Source: an uncultured Desulfocapsa sp. (GTDB lineage: Bacteria; Desulfobacterota; Desulfobulbia; Desulfobulbales; Desulfocapsaceae). From it: 64,000 nt of DNA. A program made the translations under genes and the position numbers. The stretch lies in the NCBI GenBank assembly GCA_947311475.1, contig CAMZLK010000042.1, forward strand, positions 32,270 to 96,269, in the 5' to 3' direction. Positions 10,737 through 18,324 of this stretch are shown one piece after another. Position 1 is the first letter of the stretch. Each line of letters opens with the position of its first letter. The notes below the pieces were generated by a model. The model was given only the letters and a program-made list of their open reading frames with translations. It was not told the DNA's origin and ran no database searches.

Positions 10737-10907
10737 GATGGCGTCGTAAAAACTCTTCATCTGCTTCGTTGCTACATTTTTTGTTTAATTTCAATGTACT
10801 TTAGTACGCCGAAATTAAACAAAAAATGTGCGCCTCGCATATGAAGCTTTTCGAAGTCTGCGCTATCTACTCAGCCATCGGGATTTTAATCTTTTCACGA
10901 GTGTATC
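10737..10907 (+). repeat. F1 element copy 1 (long form, 171 bp)
   Basis: GATGGCGTCGTAAAAACTCTTCATC...CACGAGTGTATC; central palindrome; contains CGAAGTCTGCGCTATCTAC insertion. Confidence 0.85.
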
Positions 10908-10911
10908 AATT

Positions 10912-11457
10912 ATGAAAGTCACTAAAACAGCAATTCCTGAAGTACTTCTGGTTGAACCGACTGTGTTCGGGGATGATCGGGGATTTTTCTACGAAAGTTA
11001 TAATGCAAAAGAATGGCAGGAGCAAACTGGATTGCAAACCAGTTTTGTTCAGGATAATCATTCACGTTCTGCAAAAAATGTACTTCGTGGTATTCATTAC
11101 CAGATCAAGCAGGCACAGGGAAAACTTGTACGAGTGGTTGTTGGAGAAGTCTTTGATGTAGCAGTTGATTTGCGGAAGAGCTCTCCTACCTTTGGTCAAT
11201 GGGTTGGGGAGCGTTTAAGTGCGGAGAATAAGAAAAGCTTATGGGTACCGGAAGGTTTTGGACACGGCTTTCTTGTCCTTTCCGAGTTTGCCGAGTTCCT
11301 GTACAGGACAACAAACTTTTATGCACCGGAACATGAGCGCGGTCTTGCCTGGAATGATTCTTCAATTGATATTGACTGGCCCCTTGATGGTCCTCCTCTT
11401 CTTTCGGAAAAAGATGCAAAGGCCACAGTATTCAGCAAGGCTGAATATTACGAATAA
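10912..11457 (+). CDS. rfbC: dTDP-4-dehydrorhamnose 3,5-epimerase (start corrected to MKVTKTAIPEV)
   Basis: LLVEPTVFGDDRGFFYESYNAKEW, VRVVVGEVFDVAVDLRKSSPTFGQWVGERLSAENKKSLWVPEGFGHGF. ORF-track start 10828 lies in an F1 repeat. Confidence 0.93.
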   Translation: MKVTKTAIPEVLLVEPTVFGDDRGFFYESYNAKEWQEQTGLQTSFVQDNHSRSAKNVLRGIHYQIKQAQGKLVRVVVGEVFDVAVDLRKSSPTFGQWVGERLSAENKKSLWVPEGFGHGFLVLSEFAEFLYRTTNFYAPEHERGLAWNDSSIDIDWPLDGPPLLSEKDAKATVFSKAEYYE

Positions 11458-11536
11458 GAACCGTTTTGTATGATACAATACTGAAAAGGGCCTCGTTACA
11501 CCGCTAAACAGTGCAACGAGGGATAATCAATCGCAC

Positions 11537-11691
11537 ATAAGTGCCTTACTCCTGAAAAGCTGTAATAAAAAGTAGGTAGCGCAGACTCCGAGAAGATCAA
11601 AAGTGTTTCAAACTCAAATTATTAGCATAAGCGACAGATAGCGAACGAAGAGAGACCTTCGAGGCACTTTCTTGTGGTTTTTCCGCGTTAG
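11537..11691. repeat. F2 repeat element copy 2
   Basis: AAGTGCCTTACTCCTGAAAAGCTGTAATAAAAAG...GAGGCACTTTCTTGTGGTTTTTCCGCGTTAG; contains TAGCGCAGACTCCGAGAAG module. Confidence 0.7.
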
Positions 11692-11724
11692 GAACTAATA
11701 AACAACAGCATTTATCTTCAATGG

Positions 11725-12681
11725 TCAAATAGCGTCAACCAGCACCGAAGAAAGATCCACAACATCAGCACCGCATTTTTCCAGATTGACCATACATATT
11801 GGACATAAAGCAACAATCGGTTTCCCGGTTGCCTGTAATTCAGCTACTCGTCGCAGTCCAACCTCATCAGCAAGTTTTGGTGAAACTGATTCAGCAGGGC
11901 CACCACAGCAGTTTGTAAAAGAACCGTTGTTGTTGATTTCGGTACAGTTCACTCCCGCCTTGTTGAGTGCCGCACGTGGTGCATCTGAAACTTCAAGGTA
12001 TCTTCCGTAGAAACAGGGATCATGCAGAGTTATCTCGCCATGCTCTGCTTTTCCAGCAAGATCTGCCACTTCGAACCAGGTTTGTACCTCAAATGAGATG
12101 CCGGTAATCTTGGGATACAGAACTTTAAGGGCATAAGTTGTGTGTGGATCAACTGTAATTAGTTTTTTGATGCCGGCTGATTGCAGCTTTTTAGCTACAA
12201 AACGGGCATGGTTCTCAAAACCTTCCTGGTCACCAAGATCATAGAGCAGAACACCAGAATATTCATCGAGGTCATGGTCATAGAAGAATGAGACATCGGA
12301 TGCTTTTAAAATCTTGACCATATTGCCAAGGGTTGTAGCAGTTTTCAGCTTTTCATCCTGGCTGGCAATTTTTTGAAGCCCCATATTGGCTACGGTCTTT
12401 GGAATAAATTTTCCATATTTCAGATATTTTGCCATTGGTTTGTCTTCGTATTTCTCAAGATAGCCGGTGGCTGCTTTAATGTAAGGAACCAGTTGATACA
12501 TCAGGCCGGTAAAGAGCAAGGCATCACCCGTTGCCGGGACATCTACTTCCTTCCACCAGGTGTTAAAACCTTCTTTATTTAAACCAAAGGGGTTGTGGGT
12601 CACACGTACATTATCTGCAATATTTTCTATGATATCTTTTGGATCAAACATTTTATGATTTCCTCCATGAAGCAACTGCAT
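11725..12681 (-). CDS. HdrB/HdrD-like CCG-domain Fe-S protein
   Basis: C-terminal HDPCFYGRY...NCCGGPAES...CPICMVNLEKCG; immediately downstream of an HdrC-like gene. All Cys residues are in the C-terminal half. Confidence 0.8.
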   Translation of the reverse strand: MQLLHGGNHKMFDPKDIIENIADNVRVTHNPFGLNKEGFNTWWKEVDVPATGDALLFTGLMYQLVPYIKAATGYLEKYEDKPMAKYLKYGKFIPKTVANMGLQKIASQDEKLKTATTLGNMVKILKASDVSFFYDHDLDEYSGVLLYDLGDQEGFENHARFVAKKLQSAGIKKLITVDPHTTYALKVLYPKITGISFEVQTWFEVADLAGKAEHGEITLHDPCFYGRYLEVSDAPRAALNKAGVNCTEINNNGSFTNCCGGPAESVSPKLADEVGLRRVAELQATGKPIVALCPICMVNLEKCGADVVDLSSVLVDAI

Positions 12682-12955
12682 AACGTTTCAGGCTGAGGAG
12701 GATTCCTCCCGGATCAGCACCCCTGGGACAGGATTCGCTACAGAGTCCGCAATGCAGACATTTCCAGAGTTCATTTCTATTGAGAAGGATGCGATCCTTT
12801 GCACCAATCTGAACATAGCGAATCAGCTTACGGGGAAAGCTGCCATCAATAAGGGGGCAGATGGCAACACAGGTGCCGCAGTTGAAACATTCCAGAGCTG
12901 TGTCCTCGCCATATTGTTTGAGGTCTTCGGCGAACTGGGGGCTAATTTTTGTCAT
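12653..12955 (-). CDS. HdrC-like 4Fe-4S protein
   Basis: 100 aa; CFNCGTCVAICPL and CLHCGLCSESCPRG clusters. Confidence 0.85.
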   Translation of the reverse strand: MTKISPQFAEDLKQYGEDTALECFNCGTCVAICPLIDGSFPRKLIRYVQIGAKDRILLNRNELWKCLHCGLCSESCPRGADPGGILLSLKRYAVASWRKS

Positions 12956-13055
12956 TTCAGATCTCCAGAGAGATTTTGGTTTTCACTTATTTGTGGAACT
13001 CAACTATGCAACTATTCAGCTGCTGATAAAAATAACTCAATCCAATCACGACGTT

Positions 13056-13364
13056 TCAGGCATTATCTTTAGCAACAAGTTTATAACGAAAATAAGCACC
13101 ATCCTTGTTAGCTTCTGCAACCTCACCATACTGTTTCAGGGTTGCCAGATACCAGATCACTCTGGAAATCGCGATCTTGGTGATTCCGGCAATTTCAGGG
13201 GCAGTGGCACCATCATCGCCGGTTAGTTGCTCTTTAAGGAGTTTCAAATCTTTTTTCTGATTTTTTACTCTGGCAGCAACCCTTTTAATGGAGTCTTTAC
13301 GTTCTGCACGCAACTGCTTCATGGCCTCTTTTTTTTCCTGTGCTGCCTGGTCTGTGTCAGTCAT
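13056..13364 (-). CDS. small winged-helix/HTH-like protein in Hdr cluster
   Basis: Start corrected to MTDTDQAAQEKKEAMKQLRAERKD...; C-terminal TAPEIAGITKIAISRVIWYLATLKQYGEV resembles a wHTH. ORF-track start 13421 is repeat-derived. Confidence 0.6.
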   Translation of the reverse strand: MTDTDQAAQEKKEAMKQLRAERKDSIKRVAARVKNQKKDLKLLKEQLTGDDGATAPEIAGITKIAISRVIWYLATLKQYGEVAEANKDGAYFRYKLVAKDNA

Positions 13365-13397
13365 GGTTTTATTATGTAAGTAAAAATTATCATTTAT

Positions 13398-13552
13398 GAT
13401 GGACTCGTAAAAACTCTTCATCTCCTTCGTTACTGCAAATTTACAATCTTTTCGACGTACTTTAGTACGCTGAAAAGATTGTAAATTTCCGTGCCTCGGA
13501 TATGAAGTTTTTTACAAGTCCATCCAGTTTTTGACCTTTTTACGAATTTATC
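13398..13552 (+). repeat. F1 element copy 2 (155 bp)
   Basis: GATGGACTCGTAAAAAC...TTTTTACGAATTTATC; flanked by ATTTAT (13392-13397, 13553-13558); arm AAATTTACAATCTTTTC/GAAAAGATTGTAAATTT. Confidence 0.92.
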
Positions 13553-13558
13553 ATTTAT

Positions 13559-13713
13559 GATAAACTCGTAAAAAGGTTAAAATCTCGATGGCTAAGTAAA
13601 AAGCTTCATGTGCGAGGCGCACATTTTTTGTTTAATTTCGGCGTACTAAGGTACGTTGAAATTAAACAAAAAATGTAGCAACGAAGCAGATGAAGAGTTT
13701 TTACGACGCCATC
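13559..13713 (-). repeat. F1 element copy 3 (155 bp)
   Basis: GATAAACTCGTAAAAAGG...TTTTTACGACGCCATC; flanked by ATTTAT (13553-13558, 13714-13719). Confidence 0.92.
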
Positions 13714-13754
13714 ATTTATAAGATTATGGGTTGTCTTACTCAGTAAACGTTTGT

Positions 13755-15605
13755 CTATTCGGCAACAATCATATCAACCATAGCCTCGTACTGTTTCAGG
13801 CTCCATCCCTTGAGATCAATGGCTCTGCTGGGACAAACAGCTACGCAGGCGCCGCACCCCAGACAGAGTGCAGGTGTAACCAGTGCCTTTCCGTCAACCA
13901 TTGCCAGGGCTCCGTCTGCAAGACAGGCGTCAACACAGGCGCCAGTTCCATCACAAAGAGCTGTGTCCACTTCAGCCACATAAGGATCAAGCTCTACCAA
14001 TCCTTTACCAAGAAGAGAGGCAGCTTTTGCAGCAGCAGCTGCTGCACCATTACAGGCCTCACCTATGGTCATGGGGGCCTGGCAGGTTCCTGCAAGAAAA
14101 ACCCCGGATACTGCCATTTCAACAGGTGCAAGTTTGGGATGTACTTCCTGCAGGAATTTGTCTGTTCCAACAGGTAGTTTCATCATGGAGACAATATCTG
14201 AAATATCTCCGGCTTCCATACCAGTGGCCAACACTACCAGATCAACAGGCACCTCAATCTCTTCATTAAAGGTAAGGCCATCTTTAACAGTTACCTGAAG
14301 GGGATAATCACTGTCGCTGGATGGAATTACCTGGGGAGATTCGGTTGCATCAAAGCGGAAGAAAACCACACGATTCTCAGATGCTTTATCATACAAATCT
14401 TCCTGTCCACGCCCATAGGTACGGATATCACGGTAAAAGTCATAAATATTTGTATCAGGAAACTGCTCTCTTATTTTATTCGCCATAAAGAGGACAGAAC
14501 TACAACAGGTGCGTGAGCAGTATTCGTTGAGATAACCGTTTTCATCTTCTTTGTGAATACCTGGGATCTGCCTGCTGCCAACACAGTGAATCATGGCGAT
14601 GGAACGAATTTTTCGTCCGTCAAGTTCCAGCGTGGATGATCCTTCAACCTTGCCGACCTGTTTGATAAGATCTGGAAGGGTGATAACTTCTTTGTGTTTA
14701 CCAAAACCATACTCGCCGTGATCTGGCCGATATGATTTGAATCCGGTGGCGAGAATAACTGCACCAGTTTCAATGATTTCTTCAACTACTGTATCTGTTT
14801 CAACACCTTCGAAGGGAACAAAATGCCCGGGGTGCTGTTCGTGATCCGATGGATCTGTGAAAACTGTTTTAACGCTTAAATCAAATTTTCCGATATATCC
14901 GTCAAAACCAACAAGTCTGCAATGGGTTTTGACTGTAATATTCTTATGCTCGAGAACGGATTTTGCGAGTTGGCTGATCAGATCACTGGCCTTTTCCCCA
15001 AAGGGGGCAATTTTATCAAGCATGGCAGCATTTCCGCCAAGAAATGGCGTTTTCTCAATGAGTACAACATTGAGACCAAAATCAGCAGCAGACAAAGCTG
15101 CTTTCAGTCCGGCAATTCCACCACCAATGACAGTTACATGTTTTCTCGAATTCACCTGGATGGGATCAAGTTTTTCAAGAAGCCCGGCTTTCCCCACAGC
15201 TGCACCGACCAGTTTTTCGGCCTTAAAAGTGGCTTTTTCCCCATGCATAATCCAGCTGACATGCTCACGGATGTTTGCATGGTCGTATATGTAAGGGTTG
15301 CCGTTAGCTCGGGTGATTGCTCCACGGAATGTGCTTTCATGAAGGCTTGGTGCGCACGAGGCAACTACTACCCGGTCAATGAGGCCATCTTTCAGATCCT
15401 GGGTGATCAGATCCTGTCCAAGATCAGAACACATGAAAGAATTTGTGCGGGCGACTACGACACCCGGCATCTTTTCGGCTGCGTCACGTACTTTTTCAAC
15501 GTCCACATGATCGGAAATATTTCCGCCGCAGTAACAAACATATACGCCAATTTTTTCAGATCTGTTTACACTGTTTTCGTTTTTCTTTTCTTTCGGGTCA
15601 CTCAT
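13755..15605 (-). CDS. hdrA: HdrA-like flavoprotein with N-terminal HdrA domain and C-terminal ferredoxin domain
   Basis: 616 aa; IGVYVCYCGGNISDHVDVEKV, VIGGGIAGLKAALSAADFG (FAD), two C-terminal Cys motifs (CDGTGACVDACLADGA, CLGCGACVAVCPSRAI). Confidence 0.88.
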   Translation of the reverse strand: MSDPKEKKNENSVNRSEKIGVYVCYCGGNISDHVDVEKVRDAAEKMPGVVVARTNSFMCSDLGQDLITQDLKDGLIDRVVVASCAPSLHESTFRGAITRANGNPYIYDHANIREHVSWIMHGEKATFKAEKLVGAAVGKAGLLEKLDPIQVNSRKHVTVIGGGIAGLKAALSAADFGLNVVLIEKTPFLGGNAAMLDKIAPFGEKASDLISQLAKSVLEHKNITVKTHCRLVGFDGYIGKFDLSVKTVFTDPSDHEQHPGHFVPFEGVETDTVVEEIIETGAVILATGFKSYRPDHGEYGFGKHKEVITLPDLIKQVGKVEGSSTLELDGRKIRSIAMIHCVGSRQIPGIHKEDENGYLNEYCSRTCCSSVLFMANKIREQFPDTNIYDFYRDIRTYGRGQEDLYDKASENRVVFFRFDATESPQVIPSSDSDYPLQVTVKDGLTFNEEIEVPVDLVVLATGMEAGDISDIVSMMKLPVGTDKFLQEVHPKLAPVEMAVSGVFLAGTCQAPMTIGEACNGAAAAAAKAASLLGKGLVELDPYVAEVDTALCDGTGACVDACLADGALAMVDGKALVTPALCLGCGACVAVCPSRAIDLKGWSLKQYEAMVDMIVAE

Positions 15606-15687
15606 AACTCATATACCCTTAATATTTTTATTCGTTTTACGAAAATCCGGAAAAAAGTTTCTCTATTATCCGTCTTCTGGCTTCTTC

Positions 15688-16989
15688 TTATCGTCCAAGT
15701 GCGTTCATATAATTTGCAGCTTCCATGGCAGCAGCACCCGCTTCAGATATTGAATCAACAATATCTTTTGGGCCTGCGGCTGCACCAGCAACAAAAATAC
15801 CCGTCTTGTCGGTTATTGTTGGGGCAATTGAGGGTTGTACGGTCTGGATAAAATGATCGCTTCCAGTGGATACCGGACAAATTCCTTTCGGGTTCCAGTC
15901 TGGCAAAACTCCAAGGGATAACACAACAAGATCGTGGTTTTCAGTCGTTACTCCACCACCATCCTGAGCTTCAAAGTGAACAGCTGCTCCGCCATTTTCA
16001 CCTGCATCAACTCTGGCTACTTTGCCCTTGATAAACTGAATGCCCATGGCTTTGGCTGTCTGATAAAACTGCTCATAGCCTTTACCGAACGCCCGGATAT
16101 CCATGTAGTAGATATAAATATCGGCTAGGGGCAGGGAACCGGACAGGAGCATGGCCTGTTTAATGGCATACATGCAGCAAAACCTGGAACAGTAAGGAAT
16201 CCCCATGGATTTATCTCGGGAACCGGCACATTGAATAAAGGCGATGGAGTCTGGTTCCATTCCATCGGAAGGCCGTAACACTCGATTGTATGGGCCATGG
16301 GGAGCAAGTAAGCGCTCCATCTGGAGCGAGGTGATTACATTGTCCACATTACCATTGCCATACTGAGGTTTACCTTCAATGGGAGTTTGCTCAAAGCCGG
16401 TTGCAAGGATTGCAGTTTTTGCTTCAACTCTAAAATCCACTGCTTTCTGGAAATAGTCTATCGCATTTGTGGGGCATACTTTTTCACACTTACCGCAGAG
16501 CATACATTCTTTAGTTGCAAGTGCTGCAACTTGGGGTGTTGCCGTGGAAAATGGAATCCGGATGGCTTTTGTTGCTGAAAAGCCGCCCTGTTCCAGATCA
16601 TCCGTATATACAGGACAGACGTATTCACATTTGCGGCAGCCTATGCACTTGTCCTCATCAACGTAACGCGGATTTTGTGTTACATGGGCACTTACCTGGC
16701 CATTATCACTGGTCAGGGATTTGAGATCACAATAAGTTCGTATTGTGATGTTTTTGTGATGTGCCGCAGACGACATTTTAGGGGTCGTGATACAACTGGA
16801 ACAATCCAATGTGGGAAACACCTTGGATAGTCGGATCATTTTGCCGCCAATGGATATATCTTTTTCTATGATGACTACTGAATAATCCTGATCCGCAAGA
16901 TCAAGGGCCGTTTGTAAACCGGCGATACCACCGCCTATCACGAGTGCGTCACAGGTAATTGTCTGACTGTCTGCCATTTTGTTCTCCAA
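15688..16989 (-). CDS. hdrA: second HdrA-like flavoprotein (no CYCGGN N-terminal domain)
   Basis: 433 aa; ALVIGGGIAGLQTALDLADQ, FPTLDCSSCITTPKMSSAAHH, two 4Fe-4S (CIGCRKCEYVCP, CMLCGKCEKVCP). Confidence 0.88.
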   Translation of the reverse strand: MENKMADSQTITCDALVIGGGIAGLQTALDLADQDYSVVIIEKDISIGGKMIRLSKVFPTLDCSSCITTPKMSSAAHHKNITIRTYCDLKSLTSDNGQVSAHVTQNPRYVDEDKCIGCRKCEYVCPVYTDDLEQGGFSATKAIRIPFSTATPQVAALATKECMLCGKCEKVCPTNAIDYFQKAVDFRVEAKTAILATGFEQTPIEGKPQYGNGNVDNVITSLQMERLLAPHGPYNRVLRPSDGMEPDSIAFIQCAGSRDKSMGIPYCSRFCCMYAIKQAMLLSGSLPLADIYIYYMDIRAFGKGYEQFYQTAKAMGIQFIKGKVARVDAGENGGAAVHFEAQDGGGVTTENHDLVVLSLGVLPDWNPKGICPVSTGSDHFIQTVQPSIAPTITDKTGIFVAGAAAGPKDIVDSISEAGAAAMEAANYMNALGR

Positions 16990-17025
16990 TACTGCGGTTA
17001 ACGCCTGTTGAAAGCCTCAAAATTT

Positions 17026-17195
17026 GATGGCGTTGTATAAACTCTTCATCTGCCTCGTTGCTACATTTTGGGTTTGATTTTAACGTACCTTAGTACGCCG
17101 AAATTAAATCAAAATGTGCGTTTCGCATATGAAGCTTTTCGAAGTCTGCGATATCTACTTAGCCATCGGGATTTCAACCCTTTTACGAGTTTATC
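17026..17195 (+). repeat. F1 element copy 4 (long form, 170 bp)
   Basis: GATGGCGTTGTATAAAC...TTTTACGAGTTTATC; flanked by AAAATTT (17019-17025, 17196-17202); contains CGAAGTCTGCGATATCTAC. Confidence 0.9.
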
Positions 17196-17245
17196 AAAAT
17201 TTGATTCTTTATATTTCTTTTTTACTTACTTACAGTTTACCTGCG

Positions 17246-17656
17246 TTAGTCCATCTCCGGCAGGCCAATCTCCTGCACAAGATCATTCATCAAATTAACC
17301 TCTTTTAAGAAGGCACGATTACAAACCGTACAGATGGCGGTAAGTCTGAGCCTGCGAATATCAAGATCCTGTTTCTTCATTAACTGATAAACGGCGTCAA
17401 TGCGGGTTGCCAGGGCTTTATAGGCACCCTCATACGGACATTCTTCGCCGCAGGACATTATTATGATACCACTGATTCCTTTTTTAAAGCAGTCGAGGTA
17501 AAATTGTTCCGGAAACATTACCGGTGCACGGACCCGTAAAATATAGGTATTGGCAGGGTAACTTGAATGTGCCTGTCCCACAGAGTCTGCACCTGGATAG
17601 GCGCAACTGTCTGTGGCCAGAATCAGGATTTTTTTCTCTTTATCCGGAGATTCCAT
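17246..17656 (-). CDS. MvhD/FlpD-like hydrogenase iron-sulfur subunit (Hdr-associated)
   Basis: 136 aa; LATDSCAYPGADSVGQ...RVRAPVMFPEQFYLDCFKKGISGIIIMSCGEECPYEGAYKA...ICTVCNRAFLKEVN. Confidence 0.82.
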   Translation of the reverse strand: MESPDKEKKILILATDSCAYPGADSVGQAHSSYPANTYILRVRAPVMFPEQFYLDCFKKGISGIIIMSCGEECPYEGAYKALATRIDAVYQLMKKQDLDIRRLRLTAICTVCNRAFLKEVNLMNDLVQEIGLPEMD

Positions 17657-17800
17657 GAATCACTCCCTGTTGTTGGAAATTTTTTAATAAGGGCCCTGTT
17701 ATACTGGGTAACCAGCAGTTTTCACAGATAATATATCTAAGAGTTTCGGGCCTTGAGGTATCTGCAAATACTATTGCGAACGCCCTCATTGTCAATTTGC

Positions 17801-18082
17801 CTATTTGTTACGTGTTATGTCGTGTTTGTTATGGCTATCAGCTTCAACCGATTTCTTCTCTAAGATAATTCGAAAGTGTGTCTCATCTTCCAGTGACTGT
17901 CCAGAAATTACCTTAAAACCACCCTTAGGCATTACCTTGAACAGTTCTCCGGGAAGATTTGCTCCTTCATAGAGGATCTCCAGTTGATCGCCAGCTTGTA
18001 TTTCCCTATATGCCTGGTTGAATTTCAACAAGGTAAATGGATCGAGCAATCCTTTTAACGTTAGTTTTCGTTTTACATGCAT
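17801..18082 (-). CDS. TusA/SirA-fold protein lacking the CPxP cysteine
   Basis: Start corrected to MHVKRKLTLKGLLDPFTLLKFNQAYREIQAGDQLEILYEGAN...; TusA-like arrangement with CP replaced by DP. ORF-track start 18109 lies in an F1 remnant. Confidence 0.65.
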   Translation of the reverse strand: MHVKRKLTLKGLLDPFTLLKFNQAYREIQAGDQLEILYEGANLPGELFKVMPKGGFKVISGQSLEDETHFRIILEKKSVEADSHNKHDITRNK

Positions 18083-18096
18083 CGATGAGCCAATTT

Positions 18097-18138
18097 TGTA
18101 CAAGTCCATCCCATTTTTGACCTTTTTACGAGTGTATC
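18097..18138 (+). repeat. F1 right-end remnant
   Basis: GTACAAGTCCATCCCATTTTTGACCTTTTTACGAGTGTATC, matches the F1 tail. Confidence 0.75.
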
Positions 18139-18161
18139 ATTGTTAAATCACCATTTAGATA

Positions 18162-18176
18162 GCAACAGATGTGCCA
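18162..18176 (-). promoter_or_regulatory. sigma54 promoter for TusA-like/MvhD/Hdr operon
   Basis: Minus strand TGGCAC-ATCTG-TTGC(T): consensus -24/-12 with correct N5 spacing, about 80 bp upstream of the TusA-like start. Confidence 0.78.
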
Positions 18177-18210
18177 ATGAGTCCTTAGTTTTTTTATAAG
18201 AGGCTGTTTG

Positions 18211-18225
18211 CCTGTAACGTACAGG
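18211..18225. promoter_or_regulatory. candidate activator binding palindrome
   Basis: CCTGTA-ACG-TACAGG, about 35 bp upstream of the -24 element, in the divergent intergenic region. Confidence 0.35.
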
Positions 18226-18324
18226 AAATACACAATAAATATTTTATTGGGATGTTCATTTTCCAATGGTATTTATTATAATATTGCTCAGTTCCTGCGA
18301 GGGTGTTAAATTGAACTTAATGAA

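Noticed and set aside
10737-10907. TSD for F1 copy 1
   Set aside because: Flanks (ATGTTT / AATTAT) do not match, so no duplication is claimed for this copy.
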